64,000 nt of DNA. Source: Brachynemurus nebulosus. Its lineage: Eukaryota; Arthropoda; Insecta; Neuroptera; Myrmeleontidae. The position numbers and the translations under genes are program-made. Below the pieces are notes generated by a model. That model worked only from the letters and a program-made list of their open reading frames with translations. It was not told the DNA's origin and did no database searches. Numbering within the stretch: the first letter of the stretch is position 1; every line of letters starts with the position of its first letter. Shown here one piece after another: positions 12,425 to 22,300 of this stretch. Location of the stretch: NCBI GenBank assembly GCA_035578155.1, contig JAPWDM010000005.1, positions 33,380,108 to 33,444,107 on the forward strand, in the 5' to 3' direction.

Positions 12425-12535
12425 GATAAAATCACATAAAGATTGAAAAATTATCAAACTGGATCGGCCGGGACTCAAACCAGGCTCTCCTGGCAACTAG
12501 TCAAGGGTCATATCCGATGGATTTGGATGGATCCC
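12425..12535 (-). repeat. Degenerate copy of the tRNA-like palindromic element (see 55991)
   Basis: Bases 12461-12535 on the minus strand resemble the tRNA-like core at 56044-56115: 3' end CCCGGCCGATCC, box-B-like GGTTTGAGTCC and anticodon-loop CTAGTTG. The adjacent arm keeps AAAGATTGAAAAATTATC. The 5' half of the tRNA and the second arm are badly eroded, so this copy is unlikely to be transcribed. Confidence 0.6.
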
Positions 12536-13544
12536 TAGCTAAAATAAATAATAAGCAATAAAATGAAATAACATTTTTTTTTGTATTTTAAATTTTAAAT
12601 TTTATTGTATTGAAATATATCTGATTATGTACCTAATTGTTATGATAAATTTTTAATTACATCAAATATAACAAATTATCCAAATAAATTATTCTGGATT
12701 TGAAAATAATTTTTTAGCAAAAAAACTGGCAGTAAATATGAAGCCTTCATCCTTTTTTGTAATTCAAAAACATTTTTGGTTTTTTCAAAATATTAAAATA
12801 CCTATTTAAAATTTTGGCCATTAGATTTCCAAAAATAATGACGTAATAAATAATCTTATTAACAAACTGATTGTTGCATGAAACTACATACTTCAAATTA
12901 ATTAGTTTTCAAGAATATGTTAAAACTCAAATATGTAATTTCTTAACAACATTAGAAAAAGGAAATTTAAATAATTGCTCTTATTTAGACATTTGTAATA
13001 ATAGTGCCATGTCAGCTGTTGTAAGACACCGCAGAGTTGATAATTTACTTTCGCAACTGGATATCTTTTATATTTACAAGAAAAGACAATTATATCGTAA
13101 TTAAGATAGCTGTTCACCTGCTTCTATCAACATTAATACTTGAAAAAGAGTTTGTTTCAAATAATTAGTTAAACCTAAATAAATTTTTCCTTATATTCCT
13201 CAACGAGAGGAGGGGAGGCAGCCGGGCTTGCAGCTCCGGGGCTCGGGTTTGAAGAAGAGGCCCGCGAAGAAAGTGAAAAGAAGTTTCTTTTACTCGTCAC
13301 TTGTTTTTAGGGAATTTTTTTTTTAAAAATGTGATTTACTCCTGGGGCCCGCCATTTCTTTCCACGGCCCTGATATTTTCCCATACTGGGCTTGCCACGA
13401 GCTGTATTAATTCACCTATTATACGAAAGATTTTGAACTTCCAAACATTAATCTGCTATGAAATTTAAAATACTTATATTTTGAGAAGATTTCAAGAAAA
13501 TTCCAAATTTTGAAGCTGTTTTGGACGTTACAATCAGAATGGAT

Positions 13545-13545
<1 letters not shown>
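12536..13545. other. AT-rich DNA with a GC-rich transposon remnant
   Basis: Mostly AT-rich with no gene. Bases about 13203-13372 are much GC-richer and end in GGCCGTGGAAAG-type sequence; read inversely the right end is CAGGGCCGTGGAAAGAAATG, which resembles hAT termini. The left end only partly matches and no target duplication is visible, so it is a remnant at best. Confidence 0.35.
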
Positions 13546-13586
<41 letters not shown>

Positions 13587-13587
13587 T
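13546..13587. repeat. (AAT)n microsatellite, 3' tail of the non-LTR element
   Basis: About fourteen AAT units. On the strand of the adjacent element it reads (ATT)n directly after AATAAAG (13590-13595 inverse), so it is the simple-repeat tail typical of many non-LTR retrotransposons. Confidence 0.8.
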
Positions 13588-13641
13588 TCTTTATTTATAA
13601 ATAGTTATAAAAAACTACATAAAATGCGTCACAATAGAAAG

Positions 13642-15454
13642 TTACGTGGAAAAGAATTCCTCAGTGCCATATAAGCATTTGTCTAACAATATGTTTTTCA
13701 TTTTCTTTAGAAAATACGCGTCGTTTAAGTTTTTAACCTCATCTGGAATTGCATTAAACACCCTAATAATCATATTAGTACAGCTCTTATGTATGACAGA
13801 CCTAGAAGAATTCATCACTGTAAATTTTGTTTTAAATCGCGTTTCGTATTTGTGGTCTTGCCGAAAGTCTTCAAACAAGTACAAATTTCTTTTTGCGAAT
13901 TTAGCACATTCATAGATGTATAGTCCATATATTGTTAAAATTTTAAATTTTTTGAATAACGGTTTACAAGAAGTTCTATTTCCGACCCTAGCAATGGCAC
14001 GTACTGCTCTCTTCTGCATTCTGAATAATGAAGTACACATTACGGAGTTCCCCCAAAATATGACTCCGTATCTCAATATAGATTCAATTGTACCGTGGTA
14101 GATATTTATAAGAGCTTCAGAAGGCAAAAGAGATCCAAGCGACCAGAGAAGGTATATATTTGGACTGATTTTATTAATAGTGCTTTCTATGTGAGATTTC
14201 CAATTCAAGGTCTTGTCGAGGCATACCCCTAATAATTTGACTGTGTCAGTCAGTTTAATTTCACCAACATCGGTTAGTGTTATGTTATTGTCTATATGTC
14301 CAACATTGTTAATTTTTAAAGCTTGCGTTTTTGTCAAATTAATTGCCAGGCCATTGTCATCTAACCATCTAAAAATATTTCTTAAAGATTCGTTTATATT
14401 TTGTTCAAGTCTCTCTATATTACTATCACTAAATGTTAATGTAGTGTCATCCGCAAACAAATAAATGTGTGCATTTGTCAGCTATACTTGCGCTAGATCA
14501 TTTATGTATATTTGAAATAAGAAGGGTCCAAGAACGGATCCCTGAGGGACGCCTCGAATTAATGCTTCCGATTTGGAATACGCATTATACTTCATGTTAC
14601 TTTTACAACCTGGCCATTTGACACATTGCGTACGATTGGTTAAATAAGATTTAATTAGATTTAAAGCATTTCCTCTAACACCATATAATTCGAGTTTAGA
14701 AATTAAAACTTTCCTGTCTATACAGTCAAATGCTTTGGTTAAGTCTAAAAATACGCCAACATTGAGAAGATCATCATTCCATGCATTGTACACCTTGGAC
14801 AACATATTGTAGATTAGCTGATCGATTGATTTGTTTTTAACAAATCCATACTGGTGAGGAGAAAGCAAATTATATTTAACAAAAAAGTTTTCCAGCCTTG
14901 TTTTAATGGCTTTTTCAAATATTTTTGAGAAATTACTGAGCAATGCTATGGGTCTATAGTTTTCAATATTTGCCTTATCGCCTTTCTTATGAACGGGATG
15001 GACTATCGCTGGTTTGAGTTTTTCGGGGAATTCTCCAAGTTCAAAACACTTATTGATAATATAGCTTAAGGGTTCCGCTATATATGGACAAACTGATTTT
15101 ATAAGTTTCACTGGAATTTCATCCCATCCGACTGAGGAAGTATTTTTTAGGGTTAAGCAAATCTTGTGGATTTCTTCTTTATTGCATGGCTCAAGAAACA
15201 TAGTATGTATATTACTACAAATTCCACCATTAAAACAAGGGTTTAAATTCAGATTATCTGTAACAGTTGAAAAATATTTATTAAAATCATTTGCAATTTC
15301 TAAAGAATCTACACTTAATTTATCGCCGACCCAAATGCCGTTAGTATTTTTATTTTCAGAATTTTTACGATTTTTAGCTAGATCCCATATTACTTTATTA
15401 GATGCTATTATCTGTTTTCTTCCCAGTTTAAAAGCAAAACGGCTGAAGACTTAA
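13642..15454 (-). pseudogene. Reverse transcriptase of a Jockey/CR1-like element, truncated and frameshifted
   Basis: Reading leftward from 15454 the linker is intact ([20 protein letters not shown]). The RT blocks follow in order: [81 protein letters not shown], then the catalytic FADDTTLTF and the thumb region (SILRYGVIFWGNSV). One frameshift (net 1 nt) lies between INDLAQV, which runs into TAG at about 14480, and ADKCTHLFADD. The endonuclease and any gag are missing. TAA at 13642-13644 ends the frame after EEFFST. There is no RNase H. Inactive, but only moderately decayed. Confidence 0.85.
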
Positions 15455-15764
15455 TTTATTTGCGGGGAATATATCCTAATTTTCATAACTTTTCAACATT
15501 ATGAAACGTTAACGTTATGAATAACGTTTCTAATTGTTAATAAAAATAGCAAATTGTCATGGAGGTGAGGTGATGAAAGTCTTAGACGTGGCTGCCTTAG
15601 CCAACGCCCGCGCAAGGTTATTTGGCACCCTCGAACTACACAATTAAATCAGTACTTAATGCTTACAATAAATTATTTATTAATAAATAATAAAAACAAG
15701 AAAGATAAGAAAACAAAAAAATAGAGAAAATAAAGTATAACTGAGTATAACATATAACAGAAAA
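15455..15764. other. Unassigned spacer
   Basis: No gene recognised. Bases about 15555-15640 are distinctly GC-richer (GTGGCTGCCTTAGCCAACGC) and may be a remnant of another element, but I cannot place it. Confidence 0.3.
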
Positions 15765-16110
15765 CAAAATACCCCTGTCGCGCATTCTGCATAACATAGC
15801 AAATTTTCGTTTACAAAAATTACTTTATCTCGGAAACTGGTTGACATAGAATAATAGTTTAAAGGGTTAATATGGTTCGGCGACAAAATAACCGTAGACA
15901 AAATAACCGTACGATAAAATAACCTTAGACAAAATAACTGGACAAAATAACCGAACGACAAAATTACCAAACGACAAAATATAGTTTACCTTAAAGTTTA
16001 TTTATTTATTATTTTGTTAAAATATTAAATCTAAATTACAAAGATAAAACTAGCAATATCTTGTAAATACTTATGGTTTTATTCTGCGTTATATTTAATC
16101 ACAAAGTATA

Positions 16111-16899
16111 CACGGAGAGAAAATTCCTATAAAAATTACTGTGCTCAGCACTACAATCGACGTGTAAAGGACGAACATATTAAATTCTGTAAGGTAAAAA
16201 TATAAAGATTATAATTAATCATAAAAAATTTAAAGGATGGAATGTTCTTTTCGTAATATTATCTCCGTAAAATTTGTAAAACAGCACAGTAAAAAGTTCC
16301 ATTACCGACAAAAAAATAATTTTTAATTGTGTTTATTAAAAAAATTTCCATGCTAACATGCTAATAATAGAAAGAAAAAAAACAGAAATAAGGTTGGTTG
16401 TGTTGGGATCGCTCTAATGAAATGTACCTCAATCAGCGAGTTACATGGGTTACATGCGAACCATATAGGTGTGGACTGTGGAAGAAACTTTGTCAGACAG
16501 CTCGCACCAGGCCCGTTGATGCAGCTACTTGTCAGTTGCTTTTACACTCTCTTAGGATGATGTCATCGTTTAATTCATATTTTTGTTATTTACCTATCTT
16601 TAGTATATGTATTAGAATTATATTGTTGGCCATCATTTTTGTATACATGTTTTTACAGGTTATGTGCAACCAATATAAGGTCGCGAGTCAGATGCGTAAA
16701 TGAAAGAGTACGACAACAAGAATTAAACTATAATATACATGCATAAGAGTGTGATAAAAGTTGTGTTAGCACCACATTAAATTTTACCATGCTAGCACAT
16801 ATTTTTTATTTTGGTCGTCGATCGCGCACGGATTATAGGGGAGCATAGTAATTTTTCTGAAATTTTCTCTACAAAAATTATAGGATTTTTCTCTCCGTG
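16111..16899 (+). mobile_element. TA-flanked element with CACGGAGAG ends, copy 1
   Basis: Terminal inverted repeats CACGGAGAGAAAATTCCTAT and (inverse right) CACGGAGAGAAAAATCCTAT, with TA on each side (16109-16110, 16900-16901). Length is 789 bp. The second copy, in opposite orientation, is at 54889-55663 and is nearly collinear, so the boundaries are confirmed by two insertions. Both copies share a ~100-codon open stretch (here 16398-16703), but differing frame breaks and no recognisable domain argue against a transposase. Tc1/mariner-type by target site. Confidence 0.85.
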
Positions 16900-16901
16900 T
16901 A

Positions 16902-17399
16902 GTGTCAAAACTAACCTAACCTTCAGGTAAAGGGTAACTTTAACTAACCTCACTACCTAGTTTTTATATAAAAAATCGAAGTATATTGTCAAAACTAATC
17001 TAACCTTGGGGCAAAGGGTAACCTTAACTAACCTCACCACCTAGTTTTTATCTCAAAGTCAAAGTATATTGCCAAAACTAACTAAACTAACCTAACCTTA
17101 GCTAACCTCACCACCTATAACCTTAACCTAATTAGTTTTTATATCAAAGTCGAAGTATATTGTCAAAACTAACTAAACTAACCTAACCTAACCTTAACTA
17201 ACCTCACCACCTATAACCTTAACCTAATTAGTTTTTATACCAAAGTCGAAGTATATTGTCTAAACTAATTAAACTAACCTAACCTTAACTAGCCTCACCA
17301 CCTATAACCTTTACCTAATTAGTTTTTATATCAAAGTCGAAGTATATTGTCTAAACTAACTAAACTAACCTAACCTTAACTAACCTCACCACCCATTTA
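16902..17399. repeat. Tandem array of ~80-96 bp units rich in CCTAACC
   Basis: Six units, with GTATATTGTCAAAACTAA at or near 16902 (partial), 16981, 17064, 17155, 17251 and 17342, so periods of 79, 83, 91, 96 and 91 bp. Each holds CTAACCTAACCTTAACTAAC followed by CTCACCACC. The CCTAACC runs resemble the insect telomere repeat (TTAGG)n on the other strand but are imperfect and interrupted. Confidence 0.8.
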
Positions 17400-17838
17400 A
17401 AAATAATGTTTCCCAAGCTTAGTTTTTTTAAATACTATAGTTTTCACCCATTAACGTTCGTTTTTAAATGCAATAGTTTAAATACTAACATCTAAGCTAA
17501 GGTCTATTGCAATTTAGCTATCTTTTAGATATTGGGAGCAAAAAAAATCTTAATCATATCACAGCCGCATGTACCCTAACTCAAAAGAATAATTAACGAT
17601 GTTTATTTTGTTGTTCTGTTATTTTGTCGTACAGTTATTTTGTTGTTCGGTTATTTTGTCCACAGTTATTTTGTCTGACGTTATTTTGTCGTGCGATTAT
17701 TTTATCGGTCGGTTATTTTACGCCGGTTGTTTTGTCGCGGTTATTTTGTCCACAGTTATTTTGTCGCGGTTGTTGTGTCGCGGTTATTTTGCTCACAGTT
17801 ATTTACTCGCGGCACCGTTTAAAGACCTTTTTGTCCCC

Positions 17839-17893
17839 CAACTAAGCTTGTGAAACATTATTTTTAAAGGCGTAATGTTTCCCAAGCTTAGTG
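17839..17893. repeat. Short hairpin insert
   Basis: CTAAGCTTGTGAAACATTA faces TAATGTTTCCCAAGCTTAG within 55 bp. The right arm recurs at about 17405-17425 (AATGTTTCCCAAGCTTAG). Copies B and C of the surrounding repeat lack it, so it is a separate small insertion. Confidence 0.55.
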
Positions 17894-18202
17894 ATTTTTT
17901 CTTCCCGTTTCAATGGTGTAAAAAAATGTCGCAAAAATTTTTGAATAAGCGGAAATTTTGGCAAAAAACTAATTTTTTTCACGAAAATTGCCAAAAAACC
18001 ATGTTCCGGGCATCGGATGTGTTTGACTGGCTGTAATAGTTGAATTTCCTTCTGGAAATTCACTAAAAAAGAAGACTATATTCTACTTTTCCTATAGTCT
18101 TAAGCTTAAAAAATATAAAAACTAGTCCATTAAGGACGATGGTTTGCTCTAATTTTTGTTCAATTGATATTGTCGCCAAGCCCACCAGTCATTCCTGTGT
18201 CG

Positions 18203-18668
18203 TTCTTGTAGGCTGGAATCATTTCCGTCATTAACTAGGATAACATTAGATCGTGTAATATGAAATGTCGTTTTGCGACCACTTGGCCGACCATGTAATG
18301 CAGATAAACATCGACACTTTTTTGAACATTAGAGAAATGTTTGAAAGCAATTATTTAATTGTAAATACAACTCTTGTAGCACAAAGTCATCTTCGTCATT
18401 ATCTGGAATAGTACGTATATTAAGTCATGTAATATGAAATGTTTCCCGACCATTTGGGCAACCATGTAATTCAGATAAATATTGACACTTTTTTAAGCAT
18501 TAGAGAAACGTTTAAAAGCAATTCTTTAACTCTGAATAGATTTCTTGTAGCCTGGAATCATTTCCGCCATTAACTGGGATAACATTAGATTGTGTAATAT
18601 GAAATGTCGTTTTCCGAACACTTGGCCAACTATGTAATGAAGATAAACATCGACACTTTTTTGAGCAT
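18203..18668. repeat. Tandem repeat of ~170 bp, 2.7 copies
   Basis: Units begin at about 18203, 18370 and 18541 (TTCTTGTAGGCTGGAATCAT and variants). Each repeats GTGTAATATGAAATG, a TTGGCC.ACCATGTAAT block, CAGATAAACATCGACAC and GAGCATTAGAGAAA. Unit 3 is partial. Noncoding; satellite-like. Confidence 0.75.
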
Positions 18669-18889
18669 TAAAAATGTATTTTAATAATGAATCATAAAAA
18701 AAAGATAATTAAAAAAAGGTTAACTGATCCCTTTCTTAATATACTTTTGTAGATACAATGTATCCGATCAACCTTTTTGACATAAAAGTACATAAATATT
18801 AAAATCGTTTGGAAAGTGAATTTAGTTAACAAAAATCCATACAGTGCTTGCAAAATTTATAATTTTTACGTCCCCAGATTTTTTGCACC

Positions 18890-18949
18890 CCTCGATTTCT
18901 GGCGCCCTAGGCGGTCGCGTAGTTCGTCTATATGGTCGCGCCGGTCCTG
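18890..18949. mobile_element. Solitary hAT-like end
   Basis: Read inversely from 18949: CAGGACCGGCGCGACCATAT, then a GCGACCGCC.AGGGCGCC block typical of hAT MITEs. The element at 35384-35771 has a similar internal GGCGGTCGC. No partner end was found nearby. Confidence 0.4.
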
Positions 18950-18997
18950 GCTTTAGCGTCTTTGGTGTCCTAAAATAATTCAAAGTTTCTTAAGTAA

Positions 18998-19128
18998 CAG
19001 AGGCATAACTACAATGGCGCAGATGGAGCAGTCGCTCCAGGGGCAGGGGCTCCAGGAACTGTGACTTCTGAGGTGGGGGCGCTTGAGGTAAAATTGCTCC
19101 AAGGCACAAAATTTTAGTTACACCTCTG
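18998..19128. mobile_element. Short hAT MITE, CAGAGGCRTAAC family copy 1
   Basis: Ends CAGAGGCATAACTACAATGG and (inverse right) CAGAGGTGTAACTAAAATTT. Flanking 8-mers TTAAGTAA (18990-18997) and CTAAGTAA (19129-19136) differ by one base. The centre is a nested palindrome of CTCCAGGGG / GGGGCTCCAG. A related copy is at 21046-21322. Confidence 0.8.
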
Positions 19129-19158
19129 CTAAGTAAGTGGCAATTTTAAATATTTTAA

Positions 19159-19935
19159 GGGGGACAACTAGTGTGACCGCCTGGAAAAGAGGTGATTTTT
19201 GGGAATTTTTTTAAAGAAAACTACTGTATGGAATGTTTTAATATTTTAAGGATATATTCGTTGATATATAATAAATTAATGATAAAATTTTTGGACCAAA
19301 AAATTGAAAATTTAGTGAATTATTTGCGATCTCCCGAGGTTCCAAAAAAAGTCCCCCTACTGCTGCAGTGATAACGACCTTCACAGTGTCTGAAATCGAT
19401 TACATTTTACAATAACGACCTTCACATTACAATTACATTTTTGATTTGATCGGAAAACTGGAGGTTCATGGCACGAAGAAATATACATAAAAGAAGCTGT
19501 AATAATAATCAAATCGATCGGATGATTTGTCTTCGAGTTATAACTGTAGCAAATTTGAAAAATGTAGTTTTTCTTTACCTTATTACCTTTTAGTTTTAAT
19601 CACTGAGAATTTTTACTAAGATTATTTACGATATACTCACTATAACGGTCATAGTAAAATTAGATGAGTCATTTAAATGTGCCAAAGTCTAGTTGCTCTA
19701 CATCATGTGCCTGGCAACCACGTCCAGAAACTCCCGAACTATTAAATCTTCATACATTTCTCAATACCTCAAAATTAACAATGAAAATCAGAATCCGCTC
19801 TTCAGATGGCTGTAACTCAAAAACTATTTGAGATATACACTTGAAATTTTAGTATGTTATTTTTAAAGGTATAGACTATCGAAACATGCAAAAAAATTTC
19901 AAATTTTTCAAAATGTCATACTAGTGGTTCCTCTT
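19159..19935. mobile_element. Probable inverted-repeat element with GGGGGACAACTAGTGTGAC ends
   Basis: The left end GGGGGACAACTAGTGTGACC faces an inverse right end GAGGAACCACTAGTATGAC. The left is preceded by TTAA; the right is followed by TTGAA, possibly a decayed TTAA. The interior holds a local duplication (ATAACGACCTTCACA near 19371 and 19421) and no coding frame. Confidence 0.5.
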
Positions 19936-19940
19936 GAAGA

Positions 19941-21045
19941 ATATTAAAATTACAAGTACAAGCATAAAAATTTAAATATACCTAATCATCAACTCCTTTA
20001 CTTTAAATTCTTAAAATACGTTAAAATAAAGAACGGAGAACAATTGAATTGACGCAAACGGAACTGAGCATTAATTAAAAATGTATCACGTAAAGGAACC
20101 TTGATATAAAAAGTGAAATGAAACAAAATTTCTAAGAAATTTAAAAGTAGTCTATTTAAGTTAACAATAAAAGAACAATGTAAAAAGCCGAATGGCCGAC
20201 ACACCGTAGAACTAATTGTTTTTATATGATTAATACAATATTAATAATATGAAGCGAGTTAAATCAAAACACTGCTGCGACCCGCGAAGGTAAAATACAC
20301 CTTCTCCTACAACAATATTTCTTTCTTCAACACACAAGATACGCAAGATACTCTCACCAAAAGATTTCTAGTTGGACACTGACTGGCATTGGTGTAAGAG
20401 CTCCGTTTGTGTTCTCCATCCAACACAATACCATCGATCGATCGTGTAAAGACGCGTATCTTTTAACCGATCAAATATTTTGTCACATTGTACCAAACAA
20501 AGTACGTGATTGTTGTAAAGAGCCGTTTATTTTTTAAATTTTTAAATTAAAATGTATCCGTAGCCATCACCCCAGTTTGGTTATACCTAGTGTGAATTTT
20601 TAAAAAATTTTATTTTGCAACCATGCGATATAAGAGAAATTAAACAATCAGTTTGTTCAATTAATACAAGAAAAAATTTCTTGTCCTATATGGCTGGTGA
20701 AAGCGTTAAGTAAAAATTGAGTTGTGTGAAGTGTTTTGGTTGTTGGTGTTATTTTCATATATATTCAAAAAGGGATTTAATTTATTTGAAAAGGTAAGAA
20801 ATGTTTTTTTTTTGTTTTTTTTGTTTTTTAGGGCTCAGCAATTACATAAAAAGTAAAATAATTGGATTACTTGAAAGTTGAAATGTTGATGTCTTAGAAC
20901 TTAGATATTAAAAAGAGAGTGGCGCCAAGGATCCAAAATACCATTTAAAAACTTCAAAGTATGTTGAAATATGATCTCAAGTATTCAAAACATTCAAAAA
21001 GGTTTTGGGTAATATCAGTAAGAACATAGAATACATCCAGTTCCA
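19941..21045. other. AT-rich intergenic DNA
   Basis: No gene recognised. A GC-richer patch with GATCGATCGATCG near 20433-20446 stands out but has no readable function. Confidence 0.4.
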
Positions 21046-21322
21046 CAGAGGCGTAACCACAAATTTTGCGCCCTGGAGCGAATTTGCCTCAAGCGCCCCT
21101 GCCTCGAAAATTCCCCTTATTTATCTTCTTTCTTTCCCACAAGAAATATCGCTAGCAAGCAAAAAAAGCTTAAGTTCAATTCTTTCATAGGCTCTAAGGA
21201 TTACAGCATAAAAAAAACTTCACAATAAAGAATTACTTTTGCCTCTTGCACCTATATTGTGCTTATTGCGCCCCTTTTGTCATGTGGCCTGGAGCAACTC
21301 CTCCATTGTAGTTACGTCTCTG
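21046..21322. mobile_element. hAT MITE, CAGAGGCRTAAC family copy 2
   Basis: Starts CAGAGGCGTAACCACAAATT; inverse right end CAGAGACGTAACTACAATGG. The subterminal CCTGGAGCGAATTTGCC and GCCTGGAGCAACTCC blocks mirror copy 1 at 18998. Target duplication not readable. Confidence 0.7.
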
Positions 21323-22069
21323 TAGGCTCGTAGAAAAGTCACGGCATCCACAATAATAAAACTTGGAGCCTGGATTGTCAGAAGGATCCGACAACCGAAA
21401 AAAATTGAGACTCCTCTTTTCCCGAGACTGAATTCATTTGGGATTTTTAACACTTAAAATTTTAGGGTTCAAAGATTTTTTGCGTTTTTTTATCCTTTTT
21501 TGAGCTGTTTATTGATTATTATTCCTATAGATCTTTTTACATAATTTATGACAATTTCTACATCGAAGTTATTTTCAAAAAAATGTTTCATTGACGCAAT
21601 TTTTATCTATTCGGGCTACAATAATCTTAAATGTGAGAATGTTTGCTATTGGGCTTCATCTAGATAAAAATAGGGCCAATCCATTTCCGTGTAGCCCATT
21701 TTACTCGTATGTAATCCATATAAAATCTGGACAATCCAAGATAATTTCAACACGAGTAGGTTACTGTTCTTTTAAAAGTAGGTTAATTAAATTAACTGCT
21801 AAGTGTATTATTACTGGTCCAGTTATTACCGTGGAGCCCGCCTCAACTTTCTACGGTCCTGAACGCATACCCTAGGATAAAATAAAAAGACTTATAAAGA
21901 CACGTAGTTAAGTGAGTAACGCTATAAACTACAGTGTGAAAGGTTCCAAGTTCGAATTTTACAACTATTTTTAATTTATTCTAAAATCAGAAACAGTTTT
22001 TATCATGTATAGCAGATAACGTACGCTGGGACACTTCTAAAAAATGTTAAGTAATAGCTTACGCTTATA
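21323..22069. other. AT-rich intergenic DNA
   Basis: Nothing recognised. An open frame at 21591-21875 has no family features that I know. Confidence 0.35.
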
Positions 22070-22077
22070 GGGACTAA

Positions 22078-22292
22078 CAGGGTCGGATTACCCAATAGGC
22101 CTAGGTAGGCTATGGTCCATGGCCTAGGGGCTGCAGATTTTTAGGAACAAGGCGGCAATATTGTAGAATGAGGTGTTTTAGGGGAAAGTCGAAAAAAGTA
22201 GGAAAAGGTACGATTTTCTTGTATTTGAGCAAAAAGTGGGGGTGACATTTTTCACGATGCCTAGGGCGGCACTTAGGATTAATATGGCCCTG
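22078..22292. mobile_element. hAT MITE with CAGGGTCGGATTA ends
   Basis: Starts CAGGGTCGGATTACCCAATA; inverse right end CAGGGCCATATTAATCCTAA. The CCTAGG-rich interior includes GCCTAGGGCGGCAC, a hAT MITE hallmark. Flanking 8-mers GGGACTAA (22070-22077) and AGGACCAA (22293-22300) match at six of eight positions. Confidence 0.7.
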
Positions 22293-22300
22293 AGGACCAA

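Larger units (their letters stand above)
13546..15454 (-). mobile_element. 5'-truncated non-LTR retrotransposon (Jockey/CR1-like)
   Basis: Contains the end of the endonuclease-RT linker, the whole RT domain, about 100 nt of 3' UTR, a poly(A) signal and an (ATT)n tail. Homology stops abruptly at about 15455, where an in-frame TAA and unrelated sequence begin. This is the usual result of incomplete target-primed reverse transcription. No target duplication was found. Confidence 0.8.
15865..17816. mobile_element. Transposon with inverted arrays of a ~14 bp motif and 8 bp target duplication
   Basis: GTTTAAAG at 15857-15864 and 17817-17824 flank it, and removing it restores a continuous copy of the dispersed repeat. 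The ends are related in inverse: GGTTCGGCGACAAAATAACC on the left (9 bases in) and GGTGCCGCGAGTAAATAAC from the right. About seven units of GACAAAATAACCG fill the left end (15881-15985). About thirteen inverted units fill the right end (17620-17810). Inside are a nested TA-flanked element and a tandem array. No transposase frame. An 8 bp duplication suggests hAT or P-like mobilisation; family uncertain. Confidence 0.7.
15765..18035 (-). repeat. Copy A of a ~500 bp dispersed repeat, split by a 1.95 kb insertion
   Basis: Bases 15765-15864 and 17817-18035, read together on the minus strand, match copies B (28191-28677) and C (29553-30561). Shared landmarks are GCATCGGATG then GGAACATG, CACCATT, GTTTCCGAGA, CTATGTTATGCAG and CAGGGGTATTT. 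The two halves are separated by the element at 15865-17816 and share the duplicated GTTTAAAG. Only the 3' two thirds of the repeat is present. A ~55 bp hairpin (17839-17893) has also entered this copy. Confidence 0.75.

Noticed and set aside
16398..16703. 101-codon frame as a possible transposase
   Set aside because: The second copy of the element has the frame broken in different places, and no HTH or DDE pattern is visible.
17599..17853. Two overlapping Cys/Phe-rich frames
   Set aside because: Direct translation of the ATTTTGTC end array of a transposon.
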